A stretch of 64,000 nucleotides of DNA. It comes from Flectonema sp. DT1601. Its lineage: Eukaryota; Euglenozoa; Diplonemea; Diplonemida; Diplonemidae. The DNA is taken from contig OZ025810.1 in assembly GCA_964019425.1 (NCBI GenBank), positions 186,001 to 250,000 on the forward strand, read 5' to 3'. The translations under genes were made by a program, and so were the position numbers. The notes below the pieces were generated by a model. The model saw nothing but the letters and a program-made list of their open reading frames with translations, made no database searches and had not been told where the DNA came from. Below are positions 34,201-44,351 of this stretch, in pieces. The stretch's first letter is position 1, and every line of letters begins with the position of its first letter.

Positions 34201-37200
34201 AATTGGATTTCCGTCGAATTGGAGTTGAAGATCGTATTGCGGAACAGGACCTTTGTTAAGTATTAAAGTTATTTTATTATTATCATAAAGAGCTCCATCT
34301 ACCACAGGTGTCTTTGATGATAATTCAACTGAAGCAGAACTGTAAACGTCTGCCGTATGGGAACCATCACTCGCTTGAAGTTGAACAACTTCACGAGAAA
34401 CATAAGATGGAATAAGTGTTATGTTTGAGAACTTAACACGATGATATTGCTGAGGTTGTTGCCAAGCAAGAAGTGAAGGTCCTCCAGCAAACAGACTCAA
34501 GTCACCTGAATCATCTCCAATGTAACCAAAGTAATCAAACTCAACATGAGAAGAGTTTATTATCGATTTCATTATCTTAGTGACGACAAATCGAGTAGGT
34601 TTTCCAGACACAGTAAATGATCCGTTTCTATTCCCAACAGTAATGATACATTCCCAACAAGATCGTGAGAATCGAGCTCTATAAAAAGTTGTACCTGATC
34701 TCAGTATCATCAAATCCGTTGCGTTGTATTCGTCGATTTGAACTTCACCACCCATTCCGTTACCAGTTTTAGTACCGATAAAAGCCATCATTTCTCTCTT
34801 TATCGCTCCATCTTCACTTCCAGCTGGAATATTACTCGAGTCGACGTTTACTGCTGCTATCGAGAAAGGTTTCTTACGAGTTATAATACCCTGTGGGTGT
34901 ACTAATAGTGTGCTGTGGGCACAGGTTTTTACTTTGAAAATTGCCTCTTCGCCGTATGCATCCCAACGTACGTAGAAGTTATCACCACTAGCTGTTTGAA
35001 TTAATAATTTACAACCAGAACACGGTCTGATAAAACTAACTTTAAATGACATAGTGAGTTGGTTGAGTGCTATCCATCTCCCATCATGGTTAGTGTCAGT
35101 ACCAACTCCACAAGTACCATTTCCAATTCGAAGAAATCCACCATTTCCGTAGTGAAGACGATTGCGATCGGGTTGTCCTGTCCAGACAGATCGAATGTAT
35201 ATATTCATTTCTGGTTTTAAATCAATTGTAGTAGTGGTTGTCGCATCAACAGGTACGACCCAATCACCAGATATAGCAATAACCCTTTCCATTGTAATAG
35301 ATATTAAAGAACCAGTTAAATGATACTCTGAAGGTAACCGTTGCTTACTAACAACATCCAACACACTTACTATTTCTGTTGAACTGCTGAAAACACTTGA
35401 AAACGCTAAACGTTCGCTCAAAGACGGAAGTTCTGTTGTCGGTCTTTCAACGCATTCACTTGCAAGAGCTAATGAATAACAAAGACGAGACTCTACATAA
35501 CAATCCACACAAGGAGAGTGTAATGTTATCCACAGTGTTAATTGACCTTGAGTAGTGAAGAAGTTCGATTCCGGAACAAAGCCATTTTTTGATAAAACAG
35601 AAATTGTATAATTTACCAACCCGATTGCAAAACTATTCGAATTTGAACATGTTGAAGAAGCCTTTAAAGTGACGAGAATCTTTGATTTTGGATGAGAGTA
35701 GGAACGATGACCCGAAGAAGTTAAAACCCGAATTTGAATCGGAAAAGGAACTCCAACAGCAACAGCACCTGACTGGGTTATGTCGAAACCAAACCCTGCA
35801 ACTGACTTACTATATAAATATCTACCTAGCTTCTTTCTGTATCTCAATTTTTCATAGCAGTTATCATCACTGACCGGACTACTGATTACAACTTTCTGAC
35901 TGCGCTCACTAGTTGGGATCTTCCATTGGTGAATAGTCTTGAGAGAGTACGGGATCATGCCCTTCGCTGAGACTATAATATTTGTTGACAATTCAGTAAT
36001 ACCGTAGAATGAAATATTTCCTTTATCAGAGTAGTTGAATTGGATTGTAGTTCCGTGACTTGATAGGTTATCAGAACTTACGAATATTTGATTTAGAACA
36101 GAAGAGATGTTAACGATGTTCTCATTAATTGATTGATCCCAGTGTTGATATAAAACAGAGGTATCGCTGTTCCAATAGTAAAGAGTTCGTATTAACAATG
36201 TTATTTTAGTCGCACTTACACCACAGAAATCTTCAATTCCTGGCACGACCATAGCAGTGCTGTCGCCGACAGCTTCTGTTCCCCCGCTTACAAATTCAAC
36301 TGAAAAAAAAGTCTCAGGACTCACCGGCAACAAAGACAAATATATCATCACACAGGCTATCTCAACAGCGAACTGTTGGTTTGATTGTTCTACGGCTGTC
36401 GATGCCAATAGGCAGATTTTTATTTTTCCTCTATATAAAGGGGTTAGTTTACCTTTCCAAGATGCTAAGTCAATAATAATATCCCCGCTACCATCAGTAG
36501 GAGACGTCATTGGAATCTTTGATGATATCTGCAGTGTTGGTGTTCCGTATGTCACAGTTTCTGTATCACCACTCTCAGAGATGATTGTTTGGTCAGGAAT
36601 CTCTGAAGGTATTGTTAGGTACGGAGATCTACAGGCAGAACCTGAACACTCCCAAGGAAATTTATTATTAACTGAATAGTTACGAGGGGTCAAGTCTGGT
36701 ATCCAACTTCCCTGAAATAGACGTTGAGGTCTGACAGGTACGCTGATGGTACCTGAAACAGCATGTGATGTGATGTCAATATCTCCTGTTAGTGGATTTC
36801 GATTTATTAATTTAGTGTTTGGAATGAATATCCTGGTTGGGAATTCAATCGGGTTCTGAAGTTCTTTTAATAACAACGTAACAGAACAAGAGAGAACTCT
36901 CACACCCGTTGATATTGTTCCAGTTGCTGTGTTGCTGTATCGTTGTGTTCGGGTTGTGAAATGTAATTCAACAGTTTTTCCATCTACAAGATCAAAGCCA
37001 TCACTCTGCTTTAAAACAATACCATTGAATGTAGCGATTCCGCTATTCATGAAAACAGTTGAGTTCATGTTGCTTATTATGTTGGTTGTGGTCAGAGTTA
37101 TAACCCAATTCGGCCATTCAGACTCTTTTCCAAATACAGAAACAGCAGCAACTGTAACAGAAATGGGTTTTGAGTGACCCCTATAGAATTCTGTTAGTAT

Positions 37201-40200
37201 CTCTGTTGGACAATGTAAACGATCAACGTCGTTCATTAGCGAGAATTTTATTTCACTATTTCCACTTCCATCTGGTCCTGCTCCTGTTGTGCTGTGAAAA
37301 GTAACGATGCAATCAATGCAAGGCTTGCTTGTTCTTATTATGATGTTCTGAGATGTGCTTTTGTCATCAATAGTACTGTTGCTAGACGATATTATTTTAA
37401 CATCTTCAGTTGACTTCGATGATAACGACCATGGAAAAATAACACCGCTGTGATATTCATCAGGAACAAATCCCGAAAACGTTGGAGTTCCCGGGGTACA
37501 TTTTACCGTAACCCCAACACCAACCCCACTCTTTGATGGCGTAATCGCTTCAACTTTTATAGTAGTCGCAGGTATTCTGACTGATATGGGAACACTTGTA
37601 ATTATTTTATTGTTTACGTATTTATTTGATTCGTCAAGTCGGATGTTTAAATTACAAGGATTGTATCGTCCGCAATTGTCTGAGTTCGTTATTCTTATTT
37701 TAACAAAATGAGTAAAGTGGTTTGGAGATCTCACATCCCCTTCTGACAATAAGAATTCTGGGTTTGATGATAGAGTTGTGTGTAACACCTCAGTAACTGT
37801 TTCATAATAAAGTAAATTAGACTTTGTGTCGTCTAATACTCTGTGATACTTCGACATGATCGGATTGGTGTCTGATGACGTGAACACGAAACTACTAAAA
37901 TCAATACCCTGATTGAACAATTCTCCAACATTATCAGTAATTTTTAAGAGAACTACGTACGGATGCATCGCTTGTAAATATGAAAAAGAATGATTTGATT
38001 CTGGAAGTGATGGATCCCACGTATCAACAGGAACAGTTACCTTATCAGATGACGGTATTGAAATACCCTTTCCAATTCTTGTGAATGAATCAAACGGAAG
38101 GATGTCAATAATGTCGATTTTCTCAACAACATGTTTGTGAACTACTACCAAAGTCTTTGGACTGTTTTTAGTCACAAATCTGAATTCTATCTGAGAACTG
38201 TCGACTCCCTCTGACAGTGTTGGAATGAATATCTTTTCCAACACTCCCCCAAGCTTCCAATTTAATCCTCTTTCAATAATCTGCACAGGATTTACTTTAA
38301 ACTGAGCTGTAGAATAGTTTGCAAAAACATCACAAGGTTCACTTGGAGCTACTTCTGGTGAGTGTTTCCAAACTGCTTGAATTTTTATAAGGCATTCCCG
38401 ACCAGAGAAACAGTTAATAATATTACCGGAAGTGTTCGTCAGCAGGATGTAAGAATCCGGTCTTCTTTTTAAAATATTTATCCAAATTGGAGGTGATAAT
38501 ATTTCAACATTCTGTTGAAGGATTACTCTAAGACGGAATCCACATCCGTACTCATTAGGACACTTAGACAATAAACGCATTGTTACATAACTTGCTCCCT
38601 GACGAAGGTTGAAACAACCTGTTGATGAATTTGCGAATCCGGTTGGAGTCTTCCAAAGAAATGATGTCTTTAAACCAGCACTCTGAACCGGACATGACAA
38701 GTCTGCGATCGACTTAGCTTCAGGACATTGTATTACAACTACTACTCCTGTTCCGTAGGGTACTTTTTCATTTAATCGCAATAATTTTAAATTAATATCA
38801 ACTTTTCCATTCGTTGCGATATGTGAATAAGAAGGTTGTCCAGAAGGTCCTACAGCAAATGTTGTTGGTGTTTGAAGAACACGTACTGATCGTTGAGTTA
38901 GTTTCAGAGGATTCCAAATAGAGATTCGAGTTCCTACGAAGAGGGTTTCAAAAGTGCTGTTGTCGATCGAAGTTGAGATCGCATCGGCAATCCGACCCTG
39001 TTGGAAATATAACGAACCCCCTCCGGAAACTACTGGACCAGCATTCGTCGCTTGAAAAACTGATCCATCAGCTGTTTGAAAACACACAGCATACCTACCG
39101 AACGTATTAATTGATAACGTTGGAGGTAATGGTAGATAAAGCAACTTCCAATACTCAGTATTAACAACAGAATCCCATAAAACAACATCATTCGGATAGC
39201 ACCAATCAGTTTTACTGACACCTCCGTACAACACTCTCTGTGATGATAAAGCAACTGACATCACACTTGAATTTAATCTCTGATAATGATACTCCGACTG
39301 CTCTACAACAAGAAGACCAGGTACAGCAGTCCATCCCCCACCAACATTATCCTTAAAACATAAAATATAAACACCAATTTCAGAAGGTGTGATAAACGAC
39401 AAACTGACTATCCCGTTGCTAACGAGCTCTGGGTAGAATGAAGTCTCAACATAGGAATGGGCAAGACAACCAACGTCTATTGCATGTGATTGCAGAACTA
39501 GTTTATAATTATAAAATAATACGGCACCAGATATTGATGAATCAACCTGAAGAAGAAATCCTGGCTTCAGAACACCACCATCATAGTAGTCTGTTGCTTG
39601 TGAAGTAGTAGTTGTTGTCGTTTGAATTCCCGATGTAAAGTATTCCCAACTAATGATCAAAGAAGGAACAGTCATTAGGAGGTCTCCCTTGGCTGAAGGA
39701 AGTTCAATCCAACTTCTGAATAAGTAATCTTCATCAGAAGAGATGTCAGGTAGCTTTACAAACAAACAAACTCTAAACAAACCAGACACCTTTGGAAGAA
39801 TAATAACTGCTGAAGGGCTGCTTGTTAATTCGTCACCTGGACCAAGATCAATCACAGAAGCACTTCTATTCGAGAGTGAGTTATCACCACAACGATCACC
39901 ACCACCAACTAACATCAGGACGTCTCCTGCAGGATGAGGTAAGGTGTTGGCAGCGTAATCTTGAAGTTTTAAATTAATTTTTATAGTTTCCATCGCGTTG
40001 TAGTGACCTAAAGTACCCCAACCCACACCTCCAGGTTCCCAACTAGAACCGTCACTGAATATGTTGTACTCGCCTTTACTTTTGTGCCAAGTCAAGTCGT
40101 CAATTCTGTAACATATTTTATAACAACCAAACCGATCAGGTGTCGTAATAGTGAATGCTAACCTCGAGTCTGTTATGATTCTCTTACTAGTAGTAAAGCA

Positions 40201-43200
40201 ACCAGTTGGAGCAGCTTCAGTACCAGCAGCTGTTGAAACACACATCGTACTGTCATCACAGGATATAAACTTTGCTTCAAAGTAATCAGTGAACCCACGA
40301 ACATCTTCTGAAAGCATTTCACTACTACTATTAAACAATGATGAATACCCATTAATCTGTTGAATCGTAAATTGTCGAATAACACTACTTCGAAGACTTC
40401 CAGGCTGTGGCCACAATGAAGGTAACGCATACTGCCGTACACTCCAATATCGATGTAGAACAATCCAGTTGGTTGACCATTGTTGTCTGTAGCATAGGTT
40501 GTATTTGGTATCACCTTTCGGTATCGTGAAGTATAAGAATGTGTGATTTGAATTAGACTCTGCAATAGTTGGTGAAATATTACTCAAGACCGGCACACCA
40601 GCTGATGGTCGACATCTATCACACCAGCCAACAATTACAAAAGATGACAATTGTGAGTTCGCAATGCAGGTTTCTGTCGGTCGAACAAATTTAAAAATAT
40701 CATTTCCTGAAAGAAGGCTGTCAGAGTCAGTGACTTCTACTACCACATCAACATTACTTCTGTTGTCGGTGATATCGAGAGTGATGGCTGGTTTGTTTTG
40801 AATTCGCATAATGTTTCCGATTGATCTCCAATTCCAATAAAGAGTTTTACAGCAAACAACATACTCACCAGGTATGTTTGGTGCTTGAATCCAGAGTGGT
40901 TCCTCATCAAAGATGATCGACTCTGCCGGAGGATCAAGAACCGGAGCGGTAGTTCCCATAGGAAGGAGTTCTGATTCTGTATCAAGACTCCAATCATAAA
41001 ACTGAGGATAATCACATGGTCTGCTGTGATGAACAATACGAACCTTTCTAAGAGGTGGATTACTACTGACACTTCTATTTAGTTCAGCAATCCATATTGG
41101 ACCCCATGTCGCTGCACGAGTGTCGTTCATAGCCCATATTAATTCCGAGTTGTAGATATCCGGTGAATTTTGAAACGACCCAGCGATCAGTGGCTCTGGT
41201 TTCACAGAAATAGAATCACTGGGAGGGTGTAGTGAACTCCACTCCCCTGAATCATCCCAGGGAAGTACTCTCCATCCCTGACCTATAGAACCTTTTCTGT
41301 AACAAACTTGCCTTGACTGATACCTCCTTCCAGTAAATATTATTGAGTAAGACGTTGTTACGCTTGATAAATCATTTATAACATTTGATAGACTTGGAGC
41401 TTCGTTAGTCATTGCGATGAGATCTCTAGACGATGATGGATACTTTCCAACAGTTTCAGAGAATATAACATCACGAGTATCCCAGCATCCTATTAGAGGA
41501 GTTGATTCAATCTGATCACTAATATGGTAGCCGCTGTTTACAAGTCGAAGCTGATCACCTCCATCGGGAGACCAGTAAGTCAATTCAGAGAATAGTGTTG
41601 TTGTTATATTAGTAGGAAGTCTACTTAAGTCTGGATAATTAGATTTTATTCTAACTGTTCCCCAAGTCCTTTCCGTTAGGTCCATTATTGACCATTTAAT
41701 TTGTTCATCAAAAACTTCAAAAACTGGTCTCGTAGAAAACAACAACGCTGCGTCTCTTCTTCCAGACGTTGGAGCGCCTGAGGCACAACCAGAGTTGCAA
41801 TTCCAAATTTTTCTCCACATTGGTCGAGATGGGAGTGATTCGTTTCCATATCCTATGTTGTCGTTTAATTTCCAAAGAGATCGTTGGATCGAAGATGAAA
41901 AACAAACACTATATGACCCAACACTTGGAGGAAGTTTCACAAATGCGATTACAAAACCCTGCTGTGACAATTCAGAGAACGACTCCACTTGAGGATGAAG
42001 AAGTTCAGTTCCGATAATTGCAACGCCACCTGAAGTCGCATGATCAGACATAGCAGGGTATCCCGTTGGTAACCACTCTCCAGTAGCCGATACAAATGCA
42101 GATCCCAAATACGGCTTTCCAGATTCATAAGTCTCCTTTGAGCATTCCTCATCACTTGGAATCACTTTTACGGAGTCTACTTTCGCACAGTTGATGTTGT
42201 CTCTCGGAAGCATCGAACAGTTACTCCCTCCCATTGTAAAGTTCCAATCCAACTCTCTATTTTGTATTTTTATAACTGCGTATTGATTCACTGTTGGTTC
42301 CTTTACTTCAAACCAAACACCACTTGCGACAGATGTCCAGACTGCTTGATTGATTGGTGGTGCACTTCCAGTCATAGTTTCTGGTAACGCATAACCGCTG
42401 TCTTCAGTGAAGAGTAGCCACTCGTTATTGTGAATGAATTGTACGTAGTGAGGTCTATGTTTAAAACATATCAACCAGCTGCTGTCGTGATGTGGTGCAG
42501 TAAATGAAACAAAAGCTGTCATTGAAAACACATCACCCATCCCCAACTCTTCCGTTGCAATGCCATAACGTGAAATCGTACGAATCGCAGTAGCACCTGA
42601 GACGTATTCTTTACATCGATATCCAATGTTTGATTGGTAGCGGAATACTTTTATTATTAATTCTCCAAGAATATTATTTGTGTTGTTGAATAGTTTTTTA
42701 TGAACTCCATCAACCGTAGCTGATAATGAAAGCCTAACCTCCTGACCTTCAATAACTCCCGTTCGACTATTAGGGAACATCGAAGTTGTGTAATTATCAA
42801 ACTGAATTACTGTAAGAGATTCAGACATCGTTAGCGTGAGTGTTCCTGACTTCGACAATGAAAGTGATTCGGATGCTGACTCACTCAGAGTATTAGATAA
42901 TGTTATTGTGAAAGAATCGGATACTGATTTTGATTTTGTTATGCTTCCGGTAAAAGTAACAGACAACGACGCGGTTTTCGACAGTGAATACGTCTCTGTA
43001 AGTGAAAACGTGTCCGATTTACTTCTCGTAGCAGTTGGTAGTGATAGTGAAACAGTAGCACTCTGAGTACCAGTTTCAGAATAGGAATGCGACAGACTTT
43101 CTGAGAGAGATTTCGTAACAGACATCGTTAGTGAAGTAGTACGTGTTCGTGTGGGTAGAGAAAATGTTCTCGTGAAAGTCATCGAGTAACTGGGAGTAGG

Positions 43201-43908
43201 TAAACTCAACGATACTGTTTGTGTCTTTGTAAGTGAATCTGTGACAGTTCGCGAAGCTGTAGGCAAAGACAACGACACAGTCGAGGAATACGTCTTTGAG
43301 AACGTGTTAGATCCCGTTGGAAGTGTTAAGGAGTCGGAAAATGTTAAGGAAATTGTTCGCGTCGATGTAGGTAGTGACAGCGACACTGATATCGTAGGCA
43401 GAGACAGAGTAACTGATAGGGTGCGAGAATTCGTAACCGTCGTTCCCGTGGATGTTTCGGTTCGAGTGGGTAAACTAAAACTAACCGTCTGAGTCGGCAA
43501 TGAAAACGTAATTGTCGCTGTAGCAGTTGGAAGAGACATCGAAACTGTGGCTGTTGGAAAAGACCAGCTAACAGTTGCTGTTGGCAGCGACTCACTTTTA
43601 GAAGCCGTCGGAAGAGACAAACTCATCGTACTCGTCGGTAAACTCATTGAGGTGGTGTGAGTGACAGTTCCTGTGATTGGTGGAGTGATACTCATAGTTG
43701 GGGTTCCACTGTAGGTATTTGTTAAGCTTTTTGTAACTGTGAGGGTCCTACTAGTAAGTGATAAAGAACTTGATATGCTTCGACTGACCGTTTGAGTTCT
43801 TGTCGGAAGTGATAACGAAAGCGTCTTCGTTGCAGTCGCGCATTCCGCATCTTCTGGGTGGCTGCAAAGCAGCGTAACGATAACTACTAGCGACCACCTC
43901 ACAGTCAT
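31255..43908 (-). CDS. Giant modular, probably GPI-anchored surface protein (4,217 residues)
   Basis: A single uninterrupted exon of 12.65 kb. Residues 1-23 are a signal peptide. Residues about 25-365 (DNA about 42830-43840) are almost only S, T, L, P and V in a loose repeat of SLSLPT, likely O-glycosylated. About nine modules of 120-160 residues follow (DNA about 39.0-42.5 kb), each with a GxYxxC(Y/F/C) strand, often with Trp soon after, for example GEYVVCCKTLYWNW and GVYILCFKDNVGGGW. From about 38.6 to 33.9 kb a second module with PCxxC occurs (KPCIDCIVTF, SPCVDCYVES, RPCSGCKLLI, SCWECIITVG). The C-terminal end SSARCFQSQLVLTLIVVIVI and a few more Val/Thr fits a GPI signal: small residues, spacer, hydrophobic end with no cytoplasmic tail. 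S/T-rich SLSxP repeats occur, from memory, in surface proteins of free-living kinetoplastids. Role in adhesion or surface coat is inference. Confidence 0.85.
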   Translation of the reverse strand: MTVRWSLVVIVTLLCSHPEDAECATATKTLSLSLPTRTQTVSRSISSSLSLTSRTLTVTKSLTNTYSGTPTMSITPPITGTVTHTTSMSLPTSTMSLSLPTASKSESLPTATVSWSFPTATVSMSLPTATATITFSLPTQTVSFSLPTRTETSTGTTVTNSRTLSVTLSLPTISVSLSLPTSTRTISLTFSDSLTLPTGSNTFSKTYSSTVSLSLPTASRTVTDSLTKTQTVSLSLPTPSYSMTFTRTFSLPTRTRTTSLTMSVTKSLSESLSHSYSETGTQSATVSLSLPTATRSKSDTFSLTETYSLSKTASLSVTFTGSITKSKSVSDSFTITLSNTLSESASESLSLSKSGTLTLTMSESLTVIQFDNYTTSMFPNSRTGVIEGQEVRLSLSATVDGVHKKLFNNTNNILGELIIKVFRYQSNIGYRCKEYVSGATAIRTISRYGIATEELGMGDVFSMTAFVSFTAPHHDSSWLICFKHRPHYVQFIHNNEWLLFTEDSGYALPETMTGSAPPINQAVWTSVASGVWFEVKEPTVNQYAVIKIQNRELDWNFTMGGSNCSMLPRDNINCAKVDSVKVIPSDEECSKETYESGKPYLGSAFVSATGEWLPTGYPAMSDHATSGGVAIIGTELLHPQVESFSELSQQGFVIAFVKLPPSVGSYSVCFSSSIQRSLWKLNDNIGYGNESLPSRPMWRKIWNCNSGCASGAPTSGRRDAALLFSTRPVFEVFDEQIKWSIMDLTERTWGTVRIKSNYPDLSRLPTNITTTLFSELTYWSPDGGDQLRLVNSGYHISDQIESTPLIGCWDTRDVIFSETVGKYPSSSRDLIAMTNEAPSLSNVINDLSSVTTSYSIIFTGRRYQSRQVCYRKGSIGQGWRVLPWDDSGEWSSLHPPSDSISVKPEPLIAGSFQNSPDIYNSELIWAMNDTRAATWGPIWIAELNRSVSSNPPLRKVRIVHHSRPCDYPQFYDWSLDTESELLPMGTTAPVLDPPAESIIFDEEPLWIQAPNIPGEYVVCCKTLYWNWRSIGNIMRIQNKPAITLDITDNRSNVDVVVEVTDSDSLLSGNDIFKFVRPTETCIANSQLSSFVIVGWCDRCRPSAGVPVLSNISPTIAESNSNHTFLYFTIPKGDTKYNLCYRQQWSTNWIVLHRYWSVRQYALPSLWPQPGSLRSSVIRQFTIQQINGYSSLFNSSSEMLSEDVRGFTDYFEAKFISCDDSTMCVSTAAGTEAAPTGCFTTSKRIITDSRLAFTITTPDRFGCYKICYRIDDLTWHKSKGEYNIFSDGSSWEPGGVGWGTLGHYNAMETIKINLKLQDYAANTLPHPAGDVLMLVGGGDRCGDNSLSNRSASVIDLGPGDELTSSPSAVIILPKVSGLFRVCLFVKLPDISSDEDYLFRSWIELPSAKGDLLMTVPSLIISWEYFTSGIQTTTTTTSQATDYYDGGVLKPGFLLQVDSSISGAVLFYNYKLVLQSHAIDVGCLAHSYVETSFYPELVSNGIVSLSFITPSEIGVYILCFKDNVGGGWTAVPGLLVVEQSEYHYQRLNSSVMSVALSSQRVLYGGVSKTDWCYPNDVVLWDSVVNTEYWKLLYLPLPPTLSINTFGRYAVCFQTADGSVFQATNAGPVVSGGGSLYFQQGRIADAISTSIDNSTFETLFVGTRISIWNPLKLTQRSVRVLQTPTTFAVGPSGQPSYSHIATNGKVDINLKLLRLNEKVPYGTGVVVVIQCPEAKSIADLSCPVQSAGLKTSFLWKTPTGFANSSTGCFNLRQGASYVTMRLLSKCPNEYGCGFRLRVILQQNVEILSPPIWINILKRRPDSYILLTNTSGNIINCFSGRECLIKIQAVWKHSPEVAPSEPCDVFANYSTAQFKVNPVQIIERGLNWKLGGVLEKIFIPTLSEGVDSSQIEFRFVTKNSPKTLVVVHKHVVEKIDIIDILPFDSFTRIGKGISIPSSDKVTVPVDTWDPSLPESNHSFSYLQAMHPYVVLLKITDNVGELFNQGIDFSSFVFTSSDTNPIMSKYHRVLDDTKSNLLYYETVTEVLHTTLSSNPEFLLSEGDVRSPNHFTHFVKIRITNSDNCGRYNPCNLNIRLDESNKYVNNKIITSVPISVRIPATTIKVEAITPSKSGVGVGVTVKCTPGTPTFSGFVPDEYHSGVIFPWSLSSKSTEDVKIISSSNSTIDDKSTSQNIIIRTSKPCIDCIVTFHSTTGAGPDGSGNSEIKFSLMNDVDRLHCPTEILTEFYRGHSKPISVTVAAVSVFGKESEWPNWVITLTTTNIISNMNSTVFMNSGIATFNGIVLKQSDGFDLVDGKTVELHFTTRTQRYSNTATGTISTGVRVLSCSVTLLLKELQNPIEFPTRIFIPNTKLINRNPLTGDIDITSHAVSGTISVPVRPQRLFQGSWIPDLTPRNYSVNNKFPWECSGSACRSPYLTIPSEIPDQTIISESGDTETVTYGTPTLQISSKIPMTSPTDGSGDIIIDLASWKGKLTPLYRGKIKICLLASTAVEQSNQQFAVEIACVMIYLSLLPVSPETFFSVEFVSGGTEAVGDSTAMVVPGIEDFCGVSATKITLLIRTLYYWNSDTSVLYQHWDQSINENIVNISSVLNQIFVSSDNLSSHGTTIQFNYSDKGNISFYGITELSTNIIVSAKGMIPYSLKTIHQWKIPTSERSQKVVISSPVSDDNCYEKLRYRKKLGRYLYSKSVAGFGFDITQSGAVAVGVPFPIQIRVLTSSGHRSYSHPKSKILVTLKASSTCSNSNSFAIGLVNYTISVLSKNGFVPESNFFTTQGQLTLWITLHSPCVDCYVESRLCYSLALASECVERPTTELPSLSERLAFSSVFSSSTEIVSVLDVVSKQRLPSEYHLTGSLISITMERVIAISGDWVVPVDATTTTTIDLKPEMNIYIRSVWTGQPDRNRLHYGNGGFLRIGNGTCGVGTDTNHDGRWIALNQLTMSFKVSFIRPCSGCKLLIQTASGDNFYVRWDAYGEEAIFKVKTCAHSTLLVHPQGIITRKKPFSIAAVNVDSSNIPAGSEDGAIKREMMAFIGTKTGNGMGGEVQIDEYNATDLMILRSGTTFYRARFSRSCWECIITVGNRNGSFTVSGKPTRFVVTKIMKSIINSSHVEFDYFGYIGDDSGDLSLFAGGPSLLAWQQPQQYHRVKFSNITLIPSYVSREVVQLQASDGSHTADVYSSASVELSSKTPVVDGALYDNNKITLILNKGPVPQYDLQLQFDGNPISVVDSKGESISKVSWSQPAAFLYVKGSGNSQRTMVAGDKILIQIGMSSFDMQSYTYYTSLDPTVANITVDYNCVDCVGCTTASLPTVIPQGDDGIFLIVFSSLGEGRCVVTASHAVRDFYPQQIRVEILKPKVKSFYWTSGRQEDSLIIKDNATRPSTVSSHATGYLSHSMSLRGLSESGIVLSQHGLSDFAVSQLQVEMQPLNCFKLQSVTSSVGLIILSGRFYPPKPLQSPATNQVARRCVFTGVVNLPEGTILTQTLDVRVEYSNFIRIEEQLQGNRILPVSGDSVTIAARDDDISYWDSTLRKIHIYSGRVISITVLLFDVDNLQVTDSISVAVASLIPSGGNRSSSIHSFSSQFVEGRAVVSFTINKTTRIDGIHHPFDLVVGLQNDKVAKGDAYYPWITPITVAEVTVGTGFDFVELEIQSRESPFWKPSHEISIVSGYYFNMRITMKSRFGDTPSDIDDEFSSDVLLLEEIPPEQPHLCARNNHYSCVNRPIIESDKLDIYLHKNQECLYVQPTPCVESAWKLLHNNQRIVRLQNGRALIRNISLLASNRASFFLSSLSNNDRVIAFSFVEIISIKELRIEGSDCMRLQQNKYPCSLPKYDGEQVFLNATHLRSIRQDPNYEITKELMRLSLDSHFEIQLTIIGSNDEKLKSIANSAVTLLIVCEVGDESGNTTLYNITKPIDDAEVSFSSLFFSAYCARAVMTLQCYSDPEIDVRDLLNGKIVEFPAFEIGSLDVTMIEPDQAPQLQTEAPPLWIAEPTVQMSLEDLAVNVDHLVSVLLTDIRFRLGIPTINIFINWICAIPMKSLPVSNQTEVSTSIITHSMKVNTALCTLYADYILQQGEKYKRISTLEDDEDDSPCQVNCSTVIEFRVKGVEEHNVLFNMIINIVRNESSDFVQNFGLQPISVFTISPSASDTPLPSSDVEMTPSPNITDDMSPRDGLALSPFDYSSARCFQSQLVLTLIVVIVIVVVVT
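42830..43840 (-). repeat. Ser/Thr-rich coding repeats of the giant protein
   Basis: About 340 codons of degenerate SLSLPT-type units (TVSLSLPTATRS, TRTVSLSLPT and relatives). Units vary in length and codon choice, so this is an old repeat and not a recent tandem copy array. The opposite strand is open in places only because of the composition. Confidence 0.85.
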
Positions 43909-44319
43909 CCCGCATCTGGCCTTCGCATTTGGGTAGTAAACGTATAACTGATGAACTGTTTAAATTAAAACTAAACCCAGAAAGTTAAAAGGTACCAACC
44001 AGAGCACTAACTCACCTGTTGAAATAAATATTTAGAAAATAAGAAAGCAAGAAAAAAACCCACAAATCAACAGCAAAACAGCGTTAACAAGCAGAGCGAG
44101 CCACTCTAACCTAATGGGGTATTATATTGCAAGAGGGACCGTTAATAAAAGAGCAGAGGCTCTTGACTCTTGGGAGTCATTTCAGAGGTTCCATTTTTTT
44201 TTTTTTTTTTTGTTCGTAATTTCGACTTTTATTGCTGTTCTCTGCAGAATTATTTTATATATATTTTTTTTTTTTTTATTATTTTTTTTTTTTTCTCCTA
44301 CCCTGTCTCCCCTCTTCTC

Positions 44320-44351
<32 letters not shown>

